The notes: generated by a model from the sequence alone, not told the origin. Counted from the first letter of the stretch, positions 7,963 through 18,889 are shown. The stretch is DNA of 64,000 nt from DATLLN01 sp963809205 (GCA_963809205.1 CAWEIS010000003.1:310001-374000), one strand, 5' to 3'. Program-made: numbers and translations.

Positions 7963-10068
7963 GTGGATTTCCTGATTGAGCACGCGGTGGCGATAGCCAT
8001 CGTGTGCGGTATCGCCGGTGCCGTCTATGGCCTGCTGCTGACCCGCTGGGTGCTGAGCCAGCCTGACGGCGACGAGCGCATGAAGGAGATCGCCGCCGCG
8101 ATCCAGGAGGGTGCGGCCGCCTATCTGAAGCGCCAGTACACGACGATCGCCGTGGTCGCCGTGATCGTCTTCGTGATCATCGCCGTGGCGGGAGCCTTTA
8201 CCGACGAGCTCGGCATCAAGGTGGCGATCGGCTTCCTGATCGGGGCCGTGCTGTCCGCCCTCACCGGCTTCATCGGGATGAACGTGGCCGTACGGTCGAA
8301 CGTCCGCACCGCCGAGGCCGCGAAGCGCGGCATGGCGCCGGCGCTGTCCGTCGCGTTCAAGGGCGGCACCGTCACCGGCATCCTGGTCGTCGCGCTGGGC
8401 ATCATCGGTGTCGCCGGGTACTACGGGATCCTGAAGGCCATGGATGACACGGACGTCGAGGCGACGCGGGCCCTGGTCGGCCTGGCCCTCGGCGGCTCGC
8501 TGATCTCCGTGTTCGCGCGGCTGGGTGGCGGCATCTTCACCAAGGGCGCCGACGTGGGCGCCGACCTGGTGGGCAAGATCGAGGCCGGCATCCCCGAGGA
8601 CGATCCGCGCAACCCGGCCGTGATCGCGGACAACGTCGGCGACAACGTCGGCGACGACGCCGGCATGGCGGCCGACCTGTTCGAGACCTATGCGGTGACC
8701 ATCGTCGGCTCGATGTTCCTGGCCGCCCTGACCGGGTTCAGCCACGCCGCCGTGGTGCTGCCGCTCGTGCTGGGCGGCGTCAGCATCCTGGCGTCGATCG
8801 TCGGCACGCTGGTCGTCCGCTACCGCGGCGGCAGCCTGATGACGCCGCTGTACATCGGCGTGCTGGTTTCGGCCGTGCTCTCGGCGATCGCCTTCTACCC
8901 GGTGATCGACGGCGCCGTCAACAACCCGAACCTGGGCGCCACGGGCAATGACATCCTCGACCGCGTCGCCTTCGGCGGCAGCTCGGTCGGCGAGCTCTAC
9001 ATCTGCTCGCTGATCGGCCTGGTGATCACGGCGCTGCTGGTCGGCATCACCGAGTACTACACGGGCACCCGGTTCAACCCGGTCAAGCGGATCGCCCAGC
9101 AGTCCGAGACGGGCCACGCGACCAACATCATCGCCGGCCTCGCCGTGGGGATGCAGGCGACGGCGCTGCCGGTGATCGTGATCGCCGTCGGCACCGTCGT
9201 CTCGTACAACCAGGCCGGGATCTACGGCGTCGCCATCGCCGTCACCTCGATGCTCTCGATGGCCGGCGTGGTGGTCGCGCTCGACGCGTTCGGGCCGATC
9301 ACCGACAACGCGGGCGGCATCGCCGAGATGGCGGACCTGCCGCACGAGGTGCGCGACAACGTCACCGACCCGCTGGACGCCGTCGGCAACACGACCAAGG
9401 CCGTGACCAAGGGCTACGCCATCGGCTCCGCTGGCCTGGCCGCCCTGGTGCTGTTCCAGAGCTACTACGACGAGCTCAACGACAAGGTGTTCCCGGGCGG
9501 CAACTTCGCCCTGGTCTTCCAGATCAACGACCCGAAGGTGCTGGCCGGCCTGCTGATCGGCGGCCTGATGCCGTTCCTGTTCGCGTCGCTGGCGATGGAC
9601 GCCGTCGGCCGCGCTGGCGGCGAGGTGGTCAAGGAGGTGCGCCGCCAGTTCGCGGAGATGCCGGGGATCATGGACTACACCCAGAAGCCGGACTACGCGC
9701 GCTGCGTGGACATCGTCACCCGCTCGGCGATCCGCGAGATGCAGCTGCCCGCGCTGATCCCGGTGGTCGTGCCGATCGTGGTCGGCCTGTACAGCTACAA
9801 GGCGCTGGGCGGCCTGCTGGTCGGCACCATCGTGACCGGCCTGTTCCTGGCCATCTCGATGACTTCCGGCGGTGGCGCCTGGGACAACGCCAAGAAGCTG
9901 ATCGAGGACGGTGCGCACGGCGGCAAGGGTTCGCCGGCGCACCAGGCCGCGATCACCGGCGACACGGTCGGCGATCCCTACAAGGACACGGCCGGCCCGG
10001 CGATCAACCCAATGATCAAGATCACCAACATCGTCGCGATCCTGATCATCCCGCTGCTGACCAGGTAG
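7963..10068 (+). CDS. hppA: Membrane-bound H+-translocating pyrophosphatase, K+-independent type
   Basis: 701 aa with about 16 membrane segments. It hydrolyses pyrophosphate and pumps protons across the membrane. Signature motifs are DVGADLVGK (residues 197-205) and DNVGDNVGDDAG (223-234), which bind Mg-PPi, plus the acidic C-terminal loop GDTVGDPYKDTAGP. In the segment GNTTKAVTKG the residue at 479 is Lys where K+-dependent enzymes have Ala, so the enzyme is predicted to be K+-insensitive. It is monocistronic, with its own promoter and Shine-Dalgarno sequence. Intact and full length. Confidence 0.97.
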   Translation: MDFLIEHAVAIAIVCGIAGAVYGLLLTRWVLSQPDGDERMKEIAAAIQEGAAAYLKRQYTTIAVVAVIVFVIIAVAGAFTDELGIKVAIGFLIGAVLSALTGFIGMNVAVRSNVRTAEAAKRGMAPALSVAFKGGTVTGILVVALGIIGVAGYYGILKAMDDTDVEATRALVGLALGGSLISVFARLGGGIFTKGADVGADLVGKIEAGIPEDDPRNPAVIADNVGDNVGDDAGMAADLFETYAVTIVGSMFLAALTGFSHAAVVLPLVLGGVSILASIVGTLVVRYRGGSLMTPLYIGVLVSAVLSAIAFYPVIDGAVNNPNLGATGNDILDRVAFGGSSVGELYICSLIGLVITALLVGITEYYTGTRFNPVKRIAQQSETGHATNIIAGLAVGMQATALPVIVIAVGTVVSYNQAGIYGVAIAVTSMLSMAGVVVALDAFGPITDNAGGIAEMADLPHEVRDNVTDPLDAVGNTTKAVTKGYAIGSAGLAALVLFQSYYDELNDKVFPGGNFALVFQINDPKVLAGLLIGGLMPFLFASLAMDAVGRAGGEVVKEVRRQFAEMPGIMDYTQKPDYARCVDIVTRSAIREMQLPALIPVVVPIVVGLYSYKALGGLLVGTIVTGLFLAISMTSGGGAWDNAKKLIEDGAHGGKGSPAHQAAITGDTVGDPYKDTAGPAINPMIKITNIVAILIIPLLTR

Positions 10069-10120
10069 CGTCTCCGCCGACGGGGCCGCGTGGCCGCCGT
10101 CCCGCTAGGTATAAACACGC

Positions 10121-12062
10121 ATGCCAGTAAAGCGCCGCCATGCCGGGGGTCTTCACCGCGTCCTCGGCACGGCGGCGCTGTTCTCGACGGCGTATGGCAA
10201 CGTCGGCTCGTCGATCTACTACGCGCTGGGGCTGGTGACGGCGTACGCGCTGGGCCTGACGCCGGTTGCGTTCTTCATCTCCGGCGCGATCTTCTTCTTC
10301 ACCGCGGTCACCTACGCCGAGGCCACCGCCCGCTTCCCGGAGGCGGGCGGCTCCTCATCGTTTACGAGGCACGCGTTCAACGAGTCGGTGTCGTTCTTCG
10401 CCGGCTGGGCGCAGATGCTGAACTACACGGTGACGATCGCCATCTCGGCGCTCTTCGTGCCGCACTACCTGTCCAAGTTCTGGCCGGGCGCCGGCCTCGA
10501 TCGGCACCCGGTGGACATCTACGGCGGCGCGATCGTCGTCCTGCTGCTGGTGCTGCTGAACATCGTCGGCGTCAAGGAGGCGGCGGGCCTCAACATCTTC
10601 CTGGCGCTGGCCGACCTCGGGCACGCAGGCGCTGCTGGTGGTGATCGGGCTGTTCGTGGTCTTCTCGCCCGAGGTGCTGCAGGCGAACGTCGACCTCGGC
10701 ATAACGCCGACCTGGCGCGACTTCATCGTGGCCGTGCCGGTGGCCATGGTTGCCTACACGGGCATCGAGACCATCTCGAACATGGCCGAAGAGGCGATCG
10801 ACCCGCCGCGCCATGTGCCGCGATCGATCATGTACGTCGTCCTCGCCGTATTCGCGATCTACGCGTTCCTGCCGTCGGTGGCGCTGTCGGCGCTGCCGGT
10901 GGTCAAGGCGACGCCGCAGATGGTGCAGGACGTCGACACCTACCAGTGCACCAGCTCCCAGGACCTGCAGGTGGGGGACAAGACGTCGGAGCTCGCCTGC
11001 CGCTTCTCGGGCGACCCGGTCGCCGGGCTGGTCGAGAACCTCGGCCTGCCGCCGACCATCACCGACGGCCTCGGCTACTACGTCGCGATCCTGGCGGCGA
11101 CCATCCTGATCATCGCCACCAACGCCGGCATCATCGGCGTCTCGCGATTGACGTACTCGATGGGGCAGCACCGCCAGCTGCCCGAGGCGATCAGACGCGT
11201 GCACCCGAAGTTCAACACGCCGTACGTCGCCATCTGCCTCTACAGCTTCGCGGCGATCCTGATGATGATCCCGACCGGAGCCACCACGTTCCTGGGGAAC
11301 CTGTACGCCTTCGGCGCCATGCTCTCGTTCACGCTGGCGCACGCGGCGGTGATTCAGATGCGGCGGATCATGCCCGACCGGGAGATGCCATGGCGCGGAC
11401 CGACGTCCTTCCGATGGGGTAACTTCGACGTCCCCACCTTCGCCATCATCGGCGGTCTGGGGACAGGGATCTCGTTCCTCGTCACGATCGCGCTCAACAA
11501 GACGACGGCGGTGGTCGGCGTCGGCTGGCTGGCGGTGGGCATGCTCGTCTACGTCGTGTACCGCCACACCCAGGGGCTGCCGCTGACCGAGACCGTGCTG
11601 GCGCCGCAGTCGGCGATCGGGCCGGCCCTCGAGGTCGAGTACCGGTCGATCCTGATGCCGATCTCCTCCGACCGGGTGGACGACGAGATGACGGCGACGG
11701 CGCTCAAGCTGGCCGCCGAGTCGGGCACCAGTCTGGTGGTCATGTACCCGATCGAGGTGCCGCTGGCCAAGCCGCTGTCGGCACCGATGGAGGTGCAGAC
11801 GGCGGAGGCCGAGGTGCAGCTGCGCGAGGCGGCCGCGCTGGGGCGCCAGTACGGTGTGGACGTGATCACCCGCATCGTGCGCACGCGCAGCATCGGCCAG
11901 GCGATCGTGGACGAGGCCGAGCGGCGGCGATCTGAGATCATCGTGCTCGGGGCCCGCAACCGGGCGAAGCCGGGCCAGCGCCTGCTGGGGCCGACGGTCG
12001 ACTACGTGCTGCGCAACGCCACCTGCCGGGTGATGGTCGGCGCCCTGCCGGCGGGCGGCTGA
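10121..12062 (+). CDS. APC-family permease with C-terminal UspA domain, one frameshift
   Basis: Reconstructed product of about 646 aa. About 12 membrane segments of the amino acid-polyamine-organocation superfamily (early motif YGNVGSSIYYALG; GIETISNMAEEA in the middle) are followed by a cytoplasmic universal-stress domain from about 11640, ending in the nucleotide-binding pattern VLGARNR with a Gly-rich stretch. One extra base near 10620 moves the frame; both halves are otherwise complete. It is a close paralogue of the intact gene at 12260. The UspA domain suggests regulation by ATP or a nucleotide, and the transported substrate is unknown. The stop overlaps the start of a 52-aa protein. 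Confidence 0.85.
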
Positions 12063-12220
12063 TGCTCCAGGCCAACCGCGTCCTCGCCTACGTCTTCCTG
12101 GCGCTGGGTGTCGCCATCGCCGTGCGAACGGGGCTGGCGGGCGGCGGGCAGGTGGGCTTCCTGGTCGCCGCCGTCTTCCTGCTGCTGGGCTGGCTGCGGC
12201 TGCGCGCGATGCGCGGCTGA
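12062..12220 (+). CDS. Small two-helix membrane protein (52 aa)
   Basis: ATG start overlapping the permease stop (TGATG), 52 aa. Two hydrophobic helices (about residues 7-21 and 31-45) are separated by a Gly-rich turn (GLAGGG), and the basic end is RLRAMRG. It sits between two paralogous APC-UspA permeases and is coupled to the first. It may be an accessory subunit or stabilising small protein for one of them; this is inferred from position only. Confidence 0.6.
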   Translation: MLQANRVLAYVFLALGVAIAVRTGLAGGGQVGFLVAAVFLLLGWLRLRAMRG

Positions 12221-12259
12221 CGCGCTGCCACGTCCGGGCGGCCGTGCGATGCTACCCGC

Positions 12260-14218
12260 ATGGCGCGCAAGATCCCGGTGCTCGGCCGAGTCCTCGGCGC
12301 TCCCGCACTGTACGCATCGGTGTACGGCGAGATCGGCTCCTCGCTCTACTACGCGCTCGGCATCACCGCCGTCTACGCGCTCGGGCTGACGCCGATCGTC
12401 TTCCTGATCGCCGGCGCGCTGTTCACGCTTGCGGCCGCTGCGTACGCCGAGGGCGGGGCGACGATCGACGAGCCCGGCGGCGGAGCCGCGTTCGCGCGGC
12501 GCGCGTTCAACGACATGGTGGGGTTCATCGCCGGATGGGCGACGATCCTCGACTACTTGATCGGCATCGCCCTGGCGGCCCTGTTCATCCCGCACTACGT
12601 GGCCGGAGCGTTCGGCCGCGAGGGATCGGTCTCCGCGCACCAGGCGACGGCACTGGCGGTGGCCATCGTGCTGGCGATCACTGTCGTCCGGCTGTTCCGG
12701 CGGCGCGACGTGTACACCGTGGGCGTCGCCGTCTCGCTGCTCGACCTGGTCGTCCAGGCGGGCATGGCCGTGTTCGGCCTGGCGCTCCTGTTCGACTGGC
12801 ACGCCCTCACCGCCGACGTCGACCTCGGCGTCAAGCCGACCTGGAGCGCGCTGGCGTTCGCCATCCCGATCGCGATGATCGGCTTCACCGGCCTGGAGAA
12901 GGTCGCCAGCCTGGCCGGCATGGCGAAGAACCCGGCGAAGGACATCCCCGACAGCGTCCGCACGTCCGTGTTCACCGTGGTGCTGATCTACGCGGCGATC
13001 GCGACCGCGGCGACGTCGGCCTATCCGATCAAACCCGACCCCGGCGCCCCTGCGCACTACTCGAGCGAGCTGACCACCACCTGGCTGGACGCGCCGATGC
13101 TCGGCCTGAGCCACGCGATCGGCACGCATCTGCCCGACCCGCTGGCGATCGCCGTGCGGCTGGCCGTCGGCCTGACGGCGACGCTGATCCTGGTGCTGGC
13201 GATCACGACCAGCTTCTCGGGCTGCGCCCGGCTGTGCGACGCAATGGGCGAGCGCTCCCAGCTGCCGCCGATCCTCGGCCGCCGCGGCCGGCGGGCCGTG
13301 CTGCCCCCGGTCGCCCTGGTGGCCACCGGCGTGCTGGCGACGGGCTTCCTGGTGGTGGGCGCGGTCTTCGGCTCGAGCGAGGAGGTGCTGACGCTGGCCT
13401 CGCTCTACAGCTTCGGCATCCTGATCTCGCTGATGCTGGCCAACGCGTCGATCGCCTGGCTGCGCTGGACCGAGCCGGACATGCCGCGCGCGTTCACCAT
13501 GCGCGGCAACGTCGCCGTGTCGGGGCGGCAGATCCCGGTGCCGGCCGTGCTCGGCGCGATCGGCGCGTTCGCCGTGTGGGTGCTCTGCCTGGGCACGCAC
13601 GAGGGCGCCCGGATCGTCGGCCTGTGCTGGATCCTCGCCGGGCTGCTGATGTACGCCGCCGTGCGGATCGCTGCCGGCCTACCGCTGATGAGCCGGGTCG
13701 TGGTCGGCGAGGCGCCGGCGGACGAGCTGATCGGCATCCCGCACCGGGCGATCGTGGTGCCGCTCGAGAAGCTCGACGCGATGGCCGAGGAGGTGGCCGC
13801 GACCGCATGCCGCTTGGCGTCCGAGAGCGACGCGCGTGTGGTCGGGGTGAGCGCCATCGTGGTGCCGGTGCGCGAGCCGCTGGACGCTCCCAGGCCCGAC
13901 CGCGACGACGAGGCTGCGCGCGTCCAGGCGATGGCCCGCTCGCTGGCCGGCGACTACGGCGTCGAGTACACCGGGGTCGTCAGGCGGACGCGGATGGCGG
14001 GGCGGACGGTGGTCGACGTCGCCACCGACGAGGACGCCGGGCTGATCGTGATCGGCGCGCCCGCCAAGCGCCGGCTCGCCCACTCGCGCGAGGAGGCATT
14101 CTTCGGGAAGACCGTCGACTTCGTTCTGCGGAAGGCGCCGTGCCGTGTCCTGGTCACGCACTTCCCGGCGGGAGTCGCCGCGGAGGACGAGGTCCGTGAC
14201 CTGGCAACCCAAGCCTGA
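12260..14218 (+). CDS. APC-family permease with C-terminal UspA domain
   Basis: 652 aa, intact. The N-terminal 460 residues form about 12 membrane segments with the APC pattern (EIGSSLYYALG near residue 24; the substrate-site region IAMIGFTGLEK near 212). The C-terminal 170 residues are a UspA-like domain ending RKAPCRVLVTHFP, with an IVIGAPAKRR nucleotide-binding loop. It is a diverged duplicate of the permease at 10121. The next gene (MFS) starts inside its 3' end. Likely amino-acid or related cation transport; no specific substrate motif is visible. Confidence 0.9.
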   Translation: MARKIPVLGRVLGAPALYASVYGEIGSSLYYALGITAVYALGLTPIVFLIAGALFTLAAAAYAEGGATIDEPGGGAAFARRAFNDMVGFIAGWATILDYLIGIALAALFIPHYVAGAFGREGSVSAHQATALAVAIVLAITVVRLFRRRDVYTVGVAVSLLDLVVQAGMAVFGLALLFDWHALTADVDLGVKPTWSALAFAIPIAMIGFTGLEKVASLAGMAKNPAKDIPDSVRTSVFTVVLIYAAIATAATSAYPIKPDPGAPAHYSSELTTTWLDAPMLGLSHAIGTHLPDPLAIAVRLAVGLTATLILVLAITTSFSGCARLCDAMGERSQLPPILGRRGRRAVLPPVALVATGVLATGFLVVGAVFGSSEEVLTLASLYSFGILISLMLANASIAWLRWTEPDMPRAFTMRGNVAVSGRQIPVPAVLGAIGAFAVWVLCLGTHEGARIVGLCWILAGLLMYAAVRIAAGLPLMSRVVVGEAPADELIGIPHRAIVVPLEKLDAMAEEVAATACRLASESDARVVGVSAIVVPVREPLDAPRPDRDDEAARVQAMARSLAGDYGVEYTGVVRRTRMAGRTVVDVATDEDAGLIVIGAPAKRRLAHSREEAFFGKTVDFVLRKAPCRVLVTHFPAGVAAEDEVRDLATQA

Positions 14219-15439
14219 CCCTTCAAGCGTCTGGCTGCCCCGCGAGCGCGCCGTCGTCCCGCGCCTGCTGGCGGTCGGCGCATCGTCGGCCGCGGCGGCC
14301 GAGGGCGCGGCGGTCGCGGTCGCGCTGGCCGTCTACATGATGACCGACTCGACCACGTGGGTGTCGGGCGCGCTGCTGGCGACGCTCGGCTTCTCGGCGC
14401 TGATCTCGCCGATCGCCGGGGTGATGGCCGACCGGCACGACCGGCGGCGGCTGATGATCGCGGTGGCCGTCGTCGAGGTGCCGGTGTTCGTGCTGGCCGC
14501 GATCGCGGGCCACGCCTGGCAGATCATCGGCCTGGTCGCCGTCGGCGCGGCCGTCCAGCGCCTGTTCGACGCAGCCCTCGGGGCGTCGATCCCGGCCCTG
14601 GTGCCCGACGAGGCGCTGCCGCGCGCGACGTCCTCCTTCGCCGCGGCCCAGCAGACGGCGCTGCTGTTGTCCCCGGCGGCAGTCGGTGCGATCATCGCGA
14701 CGGGCGGCCACCGCTGGGCCTTCGGCGCGGTCGCCGCCCTGTACGGGGTGACGATCGTCGTGGTCGCCGGCCTGCCGGCTGCGGCGCGTCCGACCGGGTC
14801 GCACCACGGGCTGGCGGGCGAGCTGCGCGACGGGCTGGTCGCGCTGGTCGGCGACCGGGTGGTGCTGTGGACGACCGTGGCGATGACCGTGCTGCTCGGT
14901 GTTCTCGGCCTTCACGCTGGTCGCCGGCGTCGCGCTGGCCGAGCAGGAGTTCGACGCCGGCGGCACGGCGTACGGCTTCATGGTCAGCTGCTGGGGCGGC
15001 GGCATGATCGTCGGCTCCCTGGCGGCTGGGCGGCTGGCCGAGCGCCGCGGAGGCGCTTGGCGTGTTCGCGGCAGGGATGGGCATCGCCGGATTCGCGCTC
15101 GGGCTGGTGTCGATCGCCCCGACTCTGGCCGCCGCGCTGGGGATGCTCGCCGTGGGCGGCGCGGGCAACGGTCTGATGTCTGCGTCAGGTCAGCTGCTGT
15201 TCCAGCGACGGGTGCCGAACGCCGTACTTGGCCGGGTGCTGGGCGCGGCCTCGGCGCTGTGGCGGGTCGCCTACGCGGCGTCGTTCCTGCTGGGCGGCAT
15301 CGTGATCGCCGTCGCCGGCGTGCGCGGGGTGTTCGCGCTGGCCGGCGCCGGGACGCTGGTCGCGCTGCTGCCGCTGCTGCTCCTGCTGGTCAGCCGCCGC
15401 GGGCCAGAACGGGCAGGATCACCGGCGCCTGGCGATTGA
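14196..15439 (+). CDS. MFS transporter, two frameshifts
   Basis: Reconstructed product of about 413 aa with 12 predicted membrane segments. It carries the MFS loop 2-3 motif as GVMADRHDRRRL near residue 75 and a similar GRLAERRG in the second half. Homologues of this shape are drug/metabolite exporters of the DHA3 (MefA-like) type. Extra bases near 14898 and 15050 break the frame. GTG 14196 starts inside the 3' end of the permease-UspA gene, so it is probably co-transcribed with it. The 3' end overlaps the convergent hom gene by 50 bp. Confidence 0.8.
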
Positions 15440-16677
15440 ACTCGAGCGCGCCCGCGCGCTCCGCGGCCGACCGCACCGCGCCCTCCTCGGCGACGTGCGT
15501 GAGGATGACGATGTGCACGCCGTCCGGCGCCAGGATGCTGCACGACCTGGGCCACGGACACACCGCGGTCGGCCAGGCAGGTGGCGACCTGGGCCAGCAC
15601 GCCCGGCGTGTCGTCGACGCAGAACCGCAGGTAGCAGGCGCTGCGCAGCCGGTCGGCACGGAACCGGCCGAGCTCGCGGTAGTAGCCGTCGTGCTCGAGG
15701 AACCCGGTGCCGCTCGTGCCGATCACCGCCAGCAGATCGCCGATCACGGCCGTGGCCGTCTCCGCGCCGCCCGCGCCCGGCCCCTCGAGGATCACCTCGC
15801 GGATCGAGTCGCCCTGCAGCAGCACGGCGTTGAACGCGCCCTCGACGGCCGCCAGCGGGTGGTCCGGCCCGAGCAGGCAGGGGTGGACGCGGGCGCAGAT
15901 CTCGGAGCCCACCCGGCGGGTCGAGGCGATCAGCTTGACGGCGTAGCCGAGGTCGCCGGCGTGCTGGACGTCGGCCAGGTCGAGGCGGTCGATGCCGACG
16001 TGGTCGACCTCCTCGATGCGGACGCGCGTGTGGAAGGCGACCGAGGCCAGCAGCGCGATCTTGGCCGCGGCGTCGCCTCCGGTGACATCCTCGGTCGGAT
16101 CGGCCTCGGCGTAGCCCAGCTCCTGGGCCTCGGCCAGGGCCTCGGCGTAGGGTGCGCCGCCCTGCACCATCCGCGTCAGGATGAAGTTGGTGGTGCCGTT
16201 GACGATGCCGTCGATCCCGTGGACGTTGGTCACGATCATCGACTCGCGCAGCACCTTGATCACGGGGATGGCGGCGCAGACGCTGGCCTCGAACCGCAGC
16301 TGGACGCGGTTGCGCTCGGCCTCGGTGAACAGCTCCTCGCCGTGGCGGGAGAGCAGCTGCTTGTTCGCCGAGACGACCGACTTGCCGGCCGCGAGCAGCT
16401 CGAGCACGTAGCGGCGCGTCGGGTCGACGCCGCCCATCACCTCGCACACGACGCTGACGGCGGGGTCGTCGCGGAGCGTCGCGAAGTCGGTGGTCAGCAG
16501 CCCGGCCGGCGCGCCCGGGTGGCGCGCGGGGTCGCGGACGAGGGCCGCGCCGACGCGGACGGCGCTGCCGGTGACCCGCTCGATCTCCTGCTCGCTCTCC
16601 GACAGCAGCCGGTGCACGGCCGAGCCGACGGTGCCGTAGCCGAGCAGGCCGACGGTGGTCGATGCGGGCGGGGACAT
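15390..16677 (-). CDS. hom: Homoserine dehydrogenase with ACT domain, one frameshift
   Basis: About 428 aa when repaired. It reduces aspartate-semialdehyde to homoserine with NAD(P)H in methionine/threonine synthesis. The N-terminal Rossmann motif GLLGYGTVGSAV, the catalytic region NGTTNFILTRM near residue 175 with GYAEADPTEDVTGGDAA, and a C-terminal ACT domain (CYLRFCVDDTPGVLAQ onward) are visible. The ACT domain usually gives threonine feedback inhibition. One extra base near 15545 breaks the frame inside the ACT domain. The ATG is preceded at 7 nt by TATCGT, suggesting a leaderless message. thrC and thrB are nearby on the other strand. Confidence 0.9.
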
Positions 16678-16684
16678 GGCAGGG

Positions 16685-16742
16685 ACGATACGGCAGAGCG
16701 CTCGGCGATGACGTCGCAACCGGGCCTCCGACCCGGTACGCT
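16685..16742. promoter_or_regulatory. Divergent leaderless promoters between hom and the TrkA-type genes
   Basis: On the minus strand TATCGT (16690 to 16685) ends 7 nt before the hom ATG. On the plus strand TACGCT (16737-16742) ends 8 nt before ATG 16751. Neither start has a ribosome-binding site. Confidence 0.5.
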
Positions 16743-16750
16743 TCTGCGCC

Positions 16751-17164
16751 ATGAAACTGCTGATCGTCGGCTGCGGCCGGGTGGGGTCGCGGATCGCCGC
16801 ACAGATGGCCGAGGACGGCCACGAGGTGACGGTCGTCGACGAGGACCCGGAGGCCCTCCAGCGGCTGGCCGACGACTGGCCGGGCACGTTCGTCGTCGGC
16901 CACGGCCTCGACATCGACGTGCTGGTCGAGGCGCGGATCGCCGAGGCCGACGCGGCCGTGATCTCCACCGACGGCGACAACACCAACATCGTGATCGCCC
17001 AGATCGCGAAGACCCGGTTCGGCTGCCCGTGCGTCGTCTGCCGCGTGCTCGACCCGGCCCGCGCGGCGTTCTACCTGACCCAGGGCCTGCAGACGGTGTG
17101 CCCGACGTCGGGGGCGATCGACGTCATGACCCAGGCGATCTGCGCCACCCCGGGGAGGGTCTGA
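16751..17164 (+). CDS. TrkA-N domain protein (RCK N-lobe only)
   Basis: 137 aa, a single NAD(H)-binding RCK domain with the Rossmann loop IVGCGRVGSRIA at the N terminus and an acidic ribose-binding residue in VVDEDPE. It lacks a TrkA-C lobe. The next gene, 4 bp downstream, is a full TrkA-N/TrkA-C protein, so the two probably form a hetero-oligomeric gating ring for a K+ channel or transporter. No membrane pore subunit lies nearby. Confidence 0.87.
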   Translation: MKLLIVGCGRVGSRIAAQMAEDGHEVTVVDEDPEALQRLADDWPGTFVVGHGLDIDVLVEARIAEADAAVISTDGDNTNIVIAQIAKTRFGCPCVVCRVLDPARAAFYLTQGLQTVCPTSGAIDVMTQAICATPGRV

Positions 17165-17168
17165 CCGC

Positions 17169-17828
17169 GTGTACGTGCTGATCGCCGGCGGCGGCAAGGT
17201 CGGCTCGAACCTGGCCGTGGCGCTGTTGCAAGTGGGCCACGAGGTCACGCTGGTCGACAACGACCGCGAGCGGTACTCGCTGCTCGAGGAGAAGTTCGAG
17301 CACGTCATCCGGTTCGGCGACGCCACCGAGCTGTTCGTGCTGGAGCGGGCCGGCGTGGAGCGCGCCGACCTGGTGATCGCCGTGACCGGCGACGACGAGG
17401 ACAACATCATCGTCTGCCAGGTGGCCAAGGAGAAGTACGGCGTGCCGAAGGTGATCGCGCGCGTCAACGACCCCCGCAACCAGCCGCACTTCGACATGGT
17501 CGGGATCACCATGACGGTGTCGGCGACGGCGACGATCCTGGCGCTGATCGAGCACGAGCTGCCGCAGCACGAGCTGGTGACGCTGATCGACCTGCGCCGC
17601 GAGAACCTGGAGATCGTCGAGTTCGCGATCGGCGACGGATCGCCGGTGGCCGGCCGGCTGGTGCGCGACCTCAGCCTGCCCGACCGGTCTCGCCTGATCT
17701 CCGTCAGCCGCGGCGGACGCTCCGAGATCGCGGTCGGCGACACCCGGCTGGAGCCCGGCGACCTCGTGATGGCCATCCTCGAGCCCGGCGTCGAGGACGA
17801 CCTGAAGCGGATGCTGATGCCCGCCTAG
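17169..17828 (+). CDS. TrkA-type K+ transport regulator (RCK N and C lobes)
   Basis: 219 aa, GTG start. TrkA-N domain (GGGKVGSNLA near residues 7-16, VTLVDNDRERY) occupies residues 1-135. The TrkA-C ligand-binding lobe (about 145-215) includes VRDLSLPDRSRLISVSRG and ends LEPGVEDDLKR. Such proteins bind NAD(H) or ATP, and some bind c-di-AMP at the C lobe, to gate K+ uptake. It forms a pair with the preceding N-lobe protein. The pore protein is elsewhere in the genome. Confidence 0.9.
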   Translation: MYVLIAGGGKVGSNLAVALLQVGHEVTLVDNDRERYSLLEEKFEHVIRFGDATELFVLERAGVERADLVIAVTGDDEDNIIVCQVAKEKYGVPKVIARVNDPRNQPHFDMVGITMTVSATATILALIEHELPQHELVTLIDLRRENLEIVEFAIGDGSPVAGRLVRDLSLPDRSRLISVSRGGRSEIAVGDTRLEPGDLVMAILEPGVEDDLKRMLMPA

Positions 17829-17843
17829 AGCGGGCCCGTCGCG

Positions 17844-18889
17844 ATGCCTGGACTGATCGAGCGCTATCGCGACCGGCTCCCGGTGACGGACGCGACGCCA
17901 GTGGTCGAGCTGGGAGAGGGCTCGACCCCGCTGCTGACTGCGCCCCGGATCTCCGAGATGACCGGCTGCCGCGTGCTGCTCAAGTACGAGGGCCTCAATC
18001 CGACCGGATCGTTCAAGGACCGGGGGATGACCGTCGCCGTCTCCAAGGCGCTCGAGGAGGGTGCGACGGTGGCCGTCTGCGCCTCCACCGGCAACACCTC
18101 CGCCTCCGCGGCCGCCTACTGCGGGCGGGCGGGGATCCGGCTGGCCGTGGTGCTGCCGGAGGGCGCGATCGCGCGCGGCAAGCTGGCGCAGGCGCAGATC
18201 TGCGGCGCCCGGGTGATCGCCGTGCAGGGGTCGTTCGACGATGCGCTGCGGCTCGTCCGCGAGCTGGTCGAACGGCATCCGATCGCGCTGCTCAACTCGA
18301 TCAACCCGTACCGCCTGGAGGGCCAGAAGACGGCGGCGTTCGAGGTGCTGGAGACGCTGGACGGCGCCGCCGGACTGGCTCGCGCTGCCCGTCGGCAACG
18401 GCGGCAACATCTCCGCCTACTGGAAGGGGTTCACCGAGATGGGCGTGGCGCCGCGGATGCTGGCCGGCCAGGCCGCGGGGGCCGCGCCGCTTCTGACCGG
18501 CGTCCCGGTGCGCGACCCGCAGACGGTGGCGACCGCCATCCGCATCGGCAATCCGGCCCGGCTGGGCCAGGCGCTGGCCGCCGTGTCGGAGTCGAACGGC
18601 GGCATCCGGGCGATCGACGACGACGGCATCCTGGCCGCGTACCGGCTGCTGGCCCAGGAGGAGGGCGTGTTCTGCGAGCCGGCGTCCGCAGCGTCCGTGG
18701 CGGCCCTGCTCGAGGCGGCGCGTCGACGGCCTGGTCGAGCCCGGGTCGACGGTGGTCTGCGTGCTGACCGGGCACGGACTCAAGGATCCGGACACCGCCG
18801 GGCAGGAGGGCGCGGAGATCGTCCGCTGCCCGCCGGACGTCGTGCGCCTGGAGGAGCTGGCGCTGGCGCCGGAGCCGGTCGGTGCCTGA
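17844..18889 (+). CDS. thrC: Threonine synthase, two frameshifts
   Basis: About 347 aa when repaired. It is a PLP enzyme converting O-phosphohomoserine to threonine. The PLP lysine is Lys58 in NPTGSFKDRGM, the phosphate-binding loop is STGNTSASAAAY, and the second Gly-rich loop is PVGNGGNISAY. Extra bases near 18368 and 18720 break the frame. The end of the protein (LTGHGLKDPD) is intact in the third segment. The stop overlaps the homoserine kinase start by 8 bp, giving a thrC-thrB operon. The short length matches the actinobacterial form. Confidence 0.92.
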
